Source: Kitasatospora viridis
GTDB taxonomy: Bacteria > Actinomycetota > Actinomycetes > Streptomycetales > Streptomycetaceae
Direction of reading: 5' to 3'
Assembly: GCF_007829815.1 (NCBI RefSeq)
Contig: NZ_VIWT01000003.1
Location: 124,001-188,000 of the forward strand
Length of the DNA: 64,000 nt
A program made the translations under genes and the position numbers. Positions 25,914 to 33,044 of this stretch are shown one piece after another. Each line of letters starts with the position of its first letter. The first letter of the stretch is position 1. A model generated the notes under the pieces. That model was not told the DNA's origin. It made no database searches and was given only the letters and a program-made list of their open reading frames with translations.

Positions 25914-26754
25914 GGTCCAGTCCAGCAGCCGCGCGCCGCGGCACCGGGCCCGCTCCGTGGCCGTCCACGCGGTGCTGATCGCCGGCTCGGTGGTCATGCT
26001 CGGCCCGTTCCTCTGGGAGCTGGTGACGGCGCTCAAGCCGTTCTCCGAGACCACCCAGCTGCCGCCGACCCTGCTGCCGCACCACTGGCAGCTGTCGAAC
26101 TTCACCACGGTGTTCCGGAGCCTGCCGTTCGGGCGGATGTTCCTCAACACCGTGCTGATGACGGTGGGACGGACCGTCTGCCAGGTGGCCTTCTCCGCGA
26201 TGGCCGGCTACGCCTTCGCCCGGATGCGGTTCCGCGGCAGCGCGGTGCTGTTCGCGCTGTTCCTGTCGGTCCTGATGGTGCCGGGCCTGGTCTTCCTGAT
26301 CCCGCAGTACCTGATCATCGAGCAGCTCGGCTGGCTGAACACCCTGCAGGGCCTGATCGTCCCGATGATGTGCAGCGCCTTCGGCACCTTCATGATGCGT
26401 CAGTTCTTCATGTCGCTGCCGACCGACATCGAGGAGGCCGCCCGGCTGGACGGGGCCAACCCCTGGCAGGTCTTCTGGCGCGTGGTGCTCCCGCTGGCCA
26501 GGCCCGGACTGCTCGCGCTCACCATCCTGACCGTGCTGTCGTCGTGGAACGACCTGATGTACCCGCTGATCGTCAACACCGATCCGCAGAAGATGACGCT
26601 CTCCGCCGGCCTGGCCTCCCTCCAGGGCGAGCACTTCACCGACTACTCGGTGCTGATGGCGGGCTCGCTGATGGCGACCGCGCCGATGATCGTCATCTTC
26701 GTCCTGCTCCAGCGGCACTTCATCCAGAGCATCGCCTTCAGCGGCGGCAAGTGA
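25906..26754 (+). CDS. ABC sugar transporter permease (MalG type)
   Basis: A 282-aa protein with six predicted membrane helices. The EAA loop is DIEEAARLDGANPWQVFWRV at about residues 170-189. MalG-type permeases form a heterodimer with the preceding MalF-type subunit. The overlapping start indicates translational coupling. A Gfo/Idh dehydrogenase gene follows after 29 bp, probably in the same transcript. Confidence 0.93.
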   Translation: MPEVQSSSRAPRHRARSVAVHAVLIAGSVVMLGPFLWELVTALKPFSETTQLPPTLLPHHWQLSNFTTVFRSLPFGRMFLNTVLMTVGRTVCQVAFSAMAGYAFARMRFRGSAVLFALFLSVLMVPGLVFLIPQYLIIEQLGWLNTLQGLIVPMMCSAFGTFMMRQFFMSLPTDIEEAARLDGANPWQVFWRVVLPLARPGLLALTILTVLSSWNDLMYPLIVNTDPQKMTLSAGLASLQGEHFTDYSVLMAGSLMATAPMIVIFVLLQRHFIQSIAFSGGK

Positions 26755-26783
26755 CGCCCCAGCACCTCGAAAGGACCAGCACA

Positions 26784-27953
26784 TTGGACGACCTGAAGCT
26801 CGGCGTAGTCGGCCTCGGCAACCGCAGCGACCTCGCCGACCTGGCCCACCGCCCCGGCTCGGGGTCCCTGGTGGCCGCCGTCTGCGACCGTGACCCGCGC
26901 CTGCTGCAGGCTGCCCCCGGCCGCTTCGGTGACCAGGTGCGGACCACCCCGGACCACCACGACCTGCTCGGCGCCGGACTCGACGGGGTGTTCGTGCTCA
27001 CCCCCGACCACACCCACGAGCAGATCGCGCTGGACTTCCTCGCCGCCGGCGTCCCGGTCTTCCTGGAGAAGCCGATGGCGATCACCACCGAGGGCTGCGA
27101 CCGCCTGCTCGCAGCGGCGCACGAGCACCGCACACCGCTCTACGTCGGCCACAACATGCGGCACATGCCCGTCGTGGTGGCCATGCGCGACCTCATCGCC
27201 AAGGGCGCGATCGGCGAGGTCAAGGCGGTCTGGTGCCGCCACTTCGTCGGCAACGGCGGGGACTACTACTTCAAGGACTGGCACGCCGACCGGCGCAACA
27301 CCACCGGCCTGCTGCTCCAGAAGGGCGCCCATGACATCGACGTCATCCACTACCTGGCCGGCGGCTACACGCGCCGGGTGAACGCCATGGGCGGGCTCAC
27401 CGTCTACGGCGGCATCACCTCGCGCCGCGACCGCAGCGGCGAGCGGATGACCGAGTGGCTGTCCCACGAGAACTGGCCGCCGCTGAGCCAGACCGGGCTG
27501 CATCCGGTGGTGGACATCGAGGACCTGAGCATGATGCAGATGCACCTCGACAACGGCGTCCTCGCCGGCTACCAGCAGTGCCACTACACGCCCGACAACT
27601 GGCGCAATTACACGGTGATCGGCACCGAGGGACGGCTGGAGAACTTCGGCGACTCCGAGGGCTCCGAGATCCGGGTCTGGAACCGCCGCTCCGACTACCG
27701 CGCCGAGGCGGACCTGGTGGTGCGCGTGCACACCCCGACCGGCACCCACGGCGGCGCCGACCCGGTGCTGGTCGCGGAGTTCCTGCGGTTCGCCCGGGAC
27801 GGCGGCGCCACCGTCACCTCGCCGGTCGCGGCCCGCGAGGCGGTGGCCGCCGGGTACGCGGCCACCATGTCGCTGCGGGACGGCGGTCGGGCCCTGGACG
27901 TGGCCCCCGTCGCCCCGGACCTGGCCGCGTACTTCGCCGACGGCCAGCAGTGA
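26784..27953 (+). CDS. Gfo/Idh/MocA-family oxidoreductase 1
   Basis: A 389-aa protein starting at TTG 26784 (AAAGGA 9 bases upstream). The N-terminal Rossmann motif is GVVGLGNRSDL; the EKP motif (VFLEKPMAIT, about residue 95) and the mid-protein GAHDIDVIHYLAGG, with its conserved Asp-x-x-x-His, are present. It oxidises or reduces a sugar, inositol or glycoside at the expense of NAD(P). It is linked to the importer operon. Its last codons (AAYFADGQQ) reappear in altered form at 32829-32870, a sign that this junction was duplicated. Confidence 0.9.
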   Translation: MDDLKLGVVGLGNRSDLADLAHRPGSGSLVAAVCDRDPRLLQAAPGRFGDQVRTTPDHHDLLGAGLDGVFVLTPDHTHEQIALDFLAAGVPVFLEKPMAITTEGCDRLLAAAHEHRTPLYVGHNMRHMPVVVAMRDLIAKGAIGEVKAVWCRHFVGNGGDYYFKDWHADRRNTTGLLLQKGAHDIDVIHYLAGGYTRRVNAMGGLTVYGGITSRRDRSGERMTEWLSHENWPPLSQTGLHPVVDIEDLSMMQMHLDNGVLAGYQQCHYTPDNWRNYTVIGTEGRLENFGDSEGSEIRVWNRRSDYRAEADLVVRVHTPTGTHGGADPVLVAEFLRFARDGGATVTSPVAAREAVAAGYAATMSLRDGGRALDVAPVAPDLAAYFADGQQ

Positions 27954-27957
27954 GCCG

Positions 27958-28015
27958 GTCAGGGGCCGGCTGAACCTCCCCTTGTGCGGCCGATGCCGCC
28001 CAGCCGTCCCCTGAC
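27958..28015 (+). terminator. Terminator after Gfo/Idh 1
   Basis: GTCAGGGGCCGGCTG (27958-27972) pairs at 14 of 15 positions with CAGCCGTCCCCTGAC (28001-28015). The 28-base loop contains an inner hairpin GCGGC/GCCGC. A closely related hairpin occurs at 32876-32917, in front of the second secreted-protein gene. Confidence 0.7.
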
Positions 28016-28071
28016 CTCCCCTTCCCCCCCTTTGCGGCTGCCCCCGGCCGTGTCCCCCCTCGGAGCCCCCC

Positions 28072-30906
28072 ATGAAGAAGCAGCGGAACACCGCCCTCAG
28101 AGCTGTGACGGCGGCGTTCGCCCTGGCCATCACGACCGGTCTCGTCTCCATCACCCCAGCGACCGCCAGTCCGAGCGCCCCCGCCAACACCTCCTCCAGG
28201 CTCACCGCGGGCTCGCTGCGGATCGGCCTGAGCTCGAACGGCACGGTCACCAGCCTGGTCGACACCGCCAACGGCCACGACTACGCCAGCACCGACCACC
28301 CCGAGCCGCTGATCAAGCTGGTCGCCGACGGTGGCCAGCAGCTGCCCACCGCGGTGGCGTACGACAACCACGCGTCCACCTACACCTTCACCTTCGGTGG
28401 CAAGGGGATCAAGGTCGGCGTCAAGGCGGTCTCCAAGGACGGGTACGCGACCCTGGAGGTGACCAGCGTCAGCGCGCCCAAGGGGGTGGATGTGCAGACG
28501 CTGCTCTGGGGCCCGCTCACCACCACCATCACCCAGACCATCGGCGAGACCGTCGGCGTGGTGCACGACAACGACTTCGCCATCGGCATCCACGGGCTCA
28601 ACGACAAGAGCGTCGGCGGCTGGCCCACCGAGGACAACAACCTCAGCTTCCCCGGCGGTCCGTCGCCGACCGGCAAGCCGTCGTGGCCGTTCGGCACGTT
28701 CAGTGCCGCCCAGACCGGCTGGGGCAGCGTCCTCCAGGCCTACACCTACGACTACACCAAAGCCCGTACGCGAAACCCCGGTTGGGACGGCGAATCGTCG
28801 ATCACCGCGCCTGCGCTGACCGGTGACGACGCGCAGATCAAGGGCTCGAAGATCGCCCTGTTCGGCACCGCGCCGGGCAACGTGGTCACCGCCCTGTCCG
28901 GGATCGAGACCGGCGAGCACCTGATCCACCCCCTCGTCGACGGCCAGTGGGAGAAGACGTCCCAGGGCGCCTCGCAGTCCTTCCTCGTGCTCAGCGACCT
29001 GGGCACCGACACGGCGGCCCAGGCCAGCGCGTACGCCAAGGCCGCCGGGATCCGGACCGTCTACTCGCTGCCGGGCACGAACGGCCCCTGGCAGTCCAAC
29101 GGGCACTTCCAGTTCAACAAGCACTTCGGCAGCTCGGACGCCGGCGCCACCCAGGTGGCCGACACGGCCGCGACCGACGGCGTGACGGTCGGCGTGCACA
29201 CGCTGTCCAACCTGGTCGACGGCGGCGACCCGTACGTGGCGCCGGTACCTGACAAGGGCATGGCCACCATCGGCTCGGTCAAGCTGACCCGGCCGCTGTC
29301 GGCCACGGACACCACGGCCTACGTCGACGGCAACACCGCCCTCAAGGGCGCAGGCGGGGACACCATCTGGATCGGCGACGAGATGATGGGCTTCGGCGCG
29401 GTGACGCAGGTGGCGGGCTCCGCGAACGAGTACCAGGTGACGCTCACGAAGCGCGGCACGTGGGGCACCACCCCCGCCGACCACGCCGCGGGTGACAACG
29501 CGGCCCGGCTGCAGGGGTACGACGAGCGGGCCGTGGCCGGGATGCCGATACTCCCCGGGCTCTCCGGCCGGCTGGCGCAGATCTTCAACACCACCGGGCT
29601 CAGGTCGATGTCCTTCGACGGTCTGGAGAGCGCCACCCTGACCGGCTACGGCACCTTCGCCACCAACCGGCTCGTCAACGGCATGTACCGGGACATCAAC
29701 GACACCGACAACTTCGTCTCGGAGGCCAGCAACCTGCTGCCCGGCACCTGGGACGCCACCACCCGGGTGAGCTGGGGCGAGGGCTCCCATGGCACGCCGT
29801 GGTCGCAGGTCCTCGGCCACCAGCCGTACTACCAGCGCAACTACATGCCCGACATGATGGGCTGGGTCACCTACAACCCCACCGACACCGTGCGCGACCA
29901 GGAGTGGACGCTGTCCCAGATGGCGGCCTGGAACGCGGGCGCCGGTCTGCAGACCAGCGTCGCGGCGCTCAACAGCAGCGGCAACACCGCCGGCGTGCTG
30001 GAGGCCTGGAAGCAGTGGGAGGCCGCCCGCAACGCCCACGCCTTCACCCAGGCGCAGATGGACGCCATGAAGGACACCAACTCCCGCTGGCACCTGGAGA
30101 ACACCGTGCCGGGCAAGGCGTGGAACCTCTACCAGGTCGACTACCCGAAGACCGCGCTCACCGCGCCGGACGACGGCACGACGACCGACTGGGACTACAC
30201 CAACATCAACCCGGCACAGTCCCTGCAGTTCGAGCTGCTGGCCGCCAAGGGAGACGTCGCCAACCCGTCCTTCACGGTGGGCGGTAGGACCGTCACCTAC
30301 CCGGTCACCGTGCCCCGCGGCGACACCTTGGTGGTCGACGCCGCCGGCACGGCGAAGGTGACCGACCGCACCCAGCACGTGGTCAAGACGGTCACCCCGC
30401 AGGGCTCGGTGAAGCTCGCCGCCGGCGACCAGACCGTCAGCTACCAGGCGACCGGGGCCACCGGCTCGAACGCCCAAGTCCGCATCATCACCTACAGCGC
30501 CCCCCAGAAGCTCACCGCCCAGGTCACCACCGACGCGCCCGCCACCGCCGCCCCCGGCTCCGCGAACACCGTGACGGCCAGCTACACCAACCCCGGCACC
30601 AGCACGGTCAAGGGCGTCCAGCTGACCCCCGCGGCCCCCAAGGGCTGGACGGCCGTGGCGACTTCGCACACCACGTTCGCCACCGTGAAGCCCGGCCAGA
30701 CCGTCACCGCCACCTGGACCATCACCCCGCCGGCGGACGCCAAACTCGGCGACTACAACCTGCCCGTCCAGGCCACCTACCAGGGCCAGCAGCAGTTCTC
30801 GCCGGAGTCGATCGCCCGGATCACCCTGGTCGCCCCCTCCCCGACGGCCACCGCCACGGTCCAGGACCCGCTCTCGAACCGGGTGCAGAGCGACCCGGGC
30901 GCGTGA
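28072..30906 (+). CDS. Large secreted protein with C-terminal NEW3-like domain, copy 1
   Basis: A 944-aa protein with a clear signal peptide (basic MKKQRNTALR, hydrophobic core, Ala-rich cleavage site near residue 32). The catalytic family is not recognised. The N-terminal ~270 residues look beta-rich. The middle contains MSFDGLESATLTGYG and NYMPDMMGW, reminiscent of TIM-barrel glycoside hydrolases with an acid in an F-D-G-x-E motif. Residues ~820-905 resemble the NEW3 beta-sandwich domain found in secreted alpha-galactosidases. Probably a glycan-active enzyme. A paralogue of about the same length is encoded at 33045-35876. It is followed by a ThuA/Gfo-Idh pair. Confidence 0.8.
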   Translation: MKKQRNTALRAVTAAFALAITTGLVSITPATASPSAPANTSSRLTAGSLRIGLSSNGTVTSLVDTANGHDYASTDHPEPLIKLVADGGQQLPTAVAYDNHASTYTFTFGGKGIKVGVKAVSKDGYATLEVTSVSAPKGVDVQTLLWGPLTTTITQTIGETVGVVHDNDFAIGIHGLNDKSVGGWPTEDNNLSFPGGPSPTGKPSWPFGTFSAAQTGWGSVLQAYTYDYTKARTRNPGWDGESSITAPALTGDDAQIKGSKIALFGTAPGNVVTALSGIETGEHLIHPLVDGQWEKTSQGASQSFLVLSDLGTDTAAQASAYAKAAGIRTVYSLPGTNGPWQSNGHFQFNKHFGSSDAGATQVADTAATDGVTVGVHTLSNLVDGGDPYVAPVPDKGMATIGSVKLTRPLSATDTTAYVDGNTALKGAGGDTIWIGDEMMGFGAVTQVAGSANEYQVTLTKRGTWGTTPADHAAGDNAARLQGYDERAVAGMPILPGLSGRLAQIFNTTGLRSMSFDGLESATLTGYGTFATNRLVNGMYRDINDTDNFVSEASNLLPGTWDATTRVSWGEGSHGTPWSQVLGHQPYYQRNYMPDMMGWVTYNPTDTVRDQEWTLSQMAAWNAGAGLQTSVAALNSSGNTAGVLEAWKQWEAARNAHAFTQAQMDAMKDTNSRWHLENTVPGKAWNLYQVDYPKTALTAPDDGTTTDWDYTNINPAQSLQFELLAAKGDVANPSFTVGGRTVTYPVTVPRGDTLVVDAAGTAKVTDRTQHVVKTVTPQGSVKLAAGDQTVSYQATGATGSNAQVRIITYSAPQKLTAQVTTDAPATAAPGSANTVTASYTNPGTSTVKGVQLTPAAPKGWTAVATSHTTFATVKPGQTVTATWTITPPADAKLGDYNLPVQATYQGQQQFSPESIARITLVAPSPTATATVQDPLSNRVQSDPGA

Positions 30907-30923
30907 CCCCGGTCGGCTTCCTC

Positions 30924-30936
30924 TGACATAACGTCA
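30924..30936. promoter_or_regulatory. Candidate site TGAC-N5-GTCA upstream of ThuA 1
   Basis: CTCTGACATAACGTCA contains a TGAC-N5-GTCA inverted repeat. The same arrangement, also preceded by CTC, occurs at 35948-35960 upstream of the second ThuA gene. An 8-bp hairpin (CGGGTCGG, 30943-30950, with CCGACCCG, 30964-30971) follows and may end the secreted-protein transcript. Confidence 0.35.
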
Positions 30937-31057
30937 ACTCCTCGGGTCGGTAACCACTGTGAGGCCGACCCGGGGCCCGGCGCGGAGCTCCCGCGCGACC
31001 ACCACCCGATCCCCGCCGTGTGACGACACGCGGCGCCGACAGGAGCGTGCATCCACC

Positions 31058-31717
31058 TTGACCACTCACACCACCCGGCGGGCGCTGGTCGTCCGCGGCG
31101 GCTGGGACGGACACCAGCCGGTGGCGATCAGCGACAGCTTCGTCCCGTTCCTCCAGGAGCACGGGTACGCCGTCGAGACCTCCGAGGACCTCGCGGTCTA
31201 CGACGACGCCGAGCGCCTGGCCGCCACCGACCTGATCGTGCAGTGCTGGACCATGGGCACGCTCACCCGCGAGCAGTGCGACAACCTCACGGCGGCGGTC
31301 GTGGCCGGCAGCGGCTTCGCCGGCTGGCACGGCGGCATCGTCGACTCCTTCATGGACCACGGCTACCACCTGCTCACCGGCGGCCGGTTCGTGATGCACC
31401 CGCCCGGCTTCCACGACCACACCGTCCACCTGGTCCCCGAGCAGGCCGAGCACCCGATCATCGCGGGGCTGGAGGACTTCGAGGTGCACACCGAGCAGTA
31501 CTGGATGCTCACCGACCCGCACATCGAGGTGCTGGCCACCACCGTCTTCCCGCCCGACGAGCTGCGCGACCGACCCGCCGTCACCCCGGCGGTGTGGACC
31601 CGCACCTGGGGCGCCGGGCGGGTCTTCGTCTCGACCATCGGGCACAAGCCCGACGACTTCGACGTGCCGCAGGTGCGCACGCTGACCGAGAGGGGCCTGC
31701 TGTGGGCGAGCCGTTGA
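31058..31717 (+). CDS. ThuA-like protein 1
   Basis: A 219-aa protein with the ThuA/glutamine-amidotransferase-like fold: an early RALVVRGGWDGHQP, then GFAGWHGGIVDSF in the nucleophile-elbow position, and ending WGAGRVFVSTIGHKPDDF. ThuA works with a Gfo/Idh partner (ThuB) in trehalose and related disaccharide use through 3-keto sugars. The start is taken as TTG 31058 (AGGAG 12 bases upstream); no better start is in frame. It overlaps the following Gfo/Idh gene by 16 bases. It differs in subfamily from ThuA 2. Confidence 0.82.
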   Translation: MTTHTTRRALVVRGGWDGHQPVAISDSFVPFLQEHGYAVETSEDLAVYDDAERLAATDLIVQCWTMGTLTREQCDNLTAAVVAGSGFAGWHGGIVDSFMDHGYHLLTGGRFVMHPPGFHDHTVHLVPEQAEHPIIAGLEDFEVHTEQYWMLTDPHIEVLATTVFPPDELRDRPAVTPAVWTRTWGAGRVFVSTIGHKPDDFDVPQVRTLTERGLLWASR

Positions 31718-32811
31718 GGGTCGGGATCGTGGGCGCGGGCAAGATCAGCGGGGTCTACCTACGCACGCTGAACCGCCTGACGTCCGTTCGACTCACCGCC
31801 GTCACCGACCTCGACGAGGAGCGCGCCCGCAGGCTCGCCGAGGAGGGCACGGCCGGGGGCGCGGGCAACGGGAGCGAGGTCGCCGTCGTCGGATCCGTCG
31901 CGGAGCTGGTCGCCCGGGACGACGTCGACGCGGTGCTCAACCTGACCATTCCCGCCGCGCACGCCGAGGTCGCCCTCGCCGCGCTCGCCGCCGGCAAGCA
32001 CGTCTACGGCGAGAAGCCGCTCGCGGCCACTCGGGAGGAGGCCGAGGCCGTGCTCGCCGCGGCCCGCGCGGCAGGCCTGCGGGTGGGGTGCGCCCCCGAC
32101 ACCGTGCTGGGTACCGGCACGCAGACCGCCCGCAAGGCCGTCGACGACGGCCTGATCGGCCGACCGGTCTCCGCCACCGCCTTCATGACCTGCGCCGGCC
32201 ACGAGCGGTGGCACCCGGACCCGGAGTTCTACTACCGTCCCGGCGGCGGCCCGCTGCTCGACATGGGGCCGTACTACCTGTCCGCGCTCGTCCACCTGCT
32301 CGGGCCCGTCGTCAAGGTGACCGGCGCCTCCGCGCGGCCGCGCGCCGAGCGCACCATCGGCAGCGGCCCCCGCGAGGGGCAGACCTTCGGGGTGGAGGTG
32401 GACACCCACATCACCGGCATCCTGGAGCACGCCGACGGCACGCTCACCACCCTGATCATGAGCTTCGACGTCGAGGCCGCCCGCCTGCCGCGGATCGAGG
32501 TGCACGGCACCCTGGCCTCGCTGTCCGTGCCCGACCCCAACCTCTTCGAGGGACCGGTCGAGATCAACCGCGGCGACCAGTGGGAGACCCTGCCGCCGAG
32601 CGCCGGCTACCAGGACGGCGACCGGGGCAGCGGCCTCGCCGACCTGGCCGAGGCGCTGACGGACGACCGCCCGCACCGCGCCTGCGCCGAGCTCGCCGCC
32701 CACGTCCTCGACGTCATGCTCACCCTCCTCGACGCGGCGGAGCAGGGCCGGGCGCTCCCGGTCACCAGCACCTGCGAACGCCCCGCCCCGGTGGCCCTCA
32801 CCAGCCACTGA
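31702..32811 (+). CDS. Gfo/Idh/MocA-family oxidoreductase 2 (ThuB-like)
   Basis: A 369-aa protein from GTG 31702, with GAGAGGGG just upstream. The Rossmann motif is VGIVGAGKISGVY, the EKP motif is VYGEKPLA (about residue 96), and the mid motif is GGGPLLDMGPYYLSALVHLLG with a conserved Asp. The start lies inside the ThuA gene, so the two are translationally coupled as a ThuA/ThuB-like pair. It probably oxidises a glycoside hydroxyl or reduces the keto form. A 14-codon remnant of another Gfo/Idh tail follows. Confidence 0.9.
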   Translation: MGEPLRVGIVGAGKISGVYLRTLNRLTSVRLTAVTDLDEERARRLAEEGTAGGAGNGSEVAVVGSVAELVARDDVDAVLNLTIPAAHAEVALAALAAGKHVYGEKPLAATREEAEAVLAAARAAGLRVGCAPDTVLGTGTQTARKAVDDGLIGRPVSATAFMTCAGHERWHPDPEFYYRPGGGPLLDMGPYYLSALVHLLGPVVKVTGASARPRAERTIGSGPREGQTFGVEVDTHITGILEHADGTLTTLIMSFDVEAARLPRIEVHGTLASLSVPDPNLFEGPVEINRGDQWETLPPSAGYQDGDRGSGLADLAEALTDDRPHRACAELAAHVLDVMLTLLDAAEQGRALPVTSTCERPAPVALTSH

Positions 32812-32828
32812 CGGCAGCCGCCCGCTCG

Positions 32829-32870
32829 CCCGCGGAGGTGGCCGCGCACTTCGCGGACGGGCCGCAGTGA
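32829..32870 (+). pseudogene. Duplication scar: tail of a Gfo/Idh gene
   Basis: The 42 bases encode PAEVAAHFADGPQ-stop. This matches the end of Gfo/Idh 1 (APDLAAYFADGQQ-stop at 27953) with conservative changes and the same position relative to the following hairpin and secreted-protein gene. There is no start or upstream homology. It marks the left boundary of the segment copied with the secreted-protein gene. Confidence 0.72.
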
Positions 32871-32875
32871 GCCGG

Positions 32876-32917
32876 CCAGGGGACGGCTGGATCAGCCCCA
32901 GTCCAGCCGTCCCCTGG
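32876..32917 (+). terminator. Terminator in front of the second secreted-protein gene
   Basis: A perfect 16-bp stem (CCAGGGGACGGCTGGA, 32876-32891, with 32902-32917) and a 10-base loop, followed by a C/T-rich tract. It corresponds to the hairpin at 27958-28015 and was duplicated with it. It now ends the ThuA 1/Gfo 2 transcript. Confidence 0.82.
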
Positions 32918-33044
32918 CCCCCTTCCCCCCTTGACCGGTCGGGTCCACCCGGCCTGCGGGCGGTGCGCACAACCGCTCGTGACACTTCCTCAACCCCCTT
33001 CGCGGCCGACCCTCCGGCCGTGTCCCCACCCGAGGAGTCCCCCC

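Noticed and set aside
27814..30669. A 951-codon minus-strand frame opposite the secreted protein
   Set aside because: The + strand gene has a signal peptide, a paralogue with matching protein sequence and normal codon use; the antisense frame is Gly/Val/Arg low-complexity.
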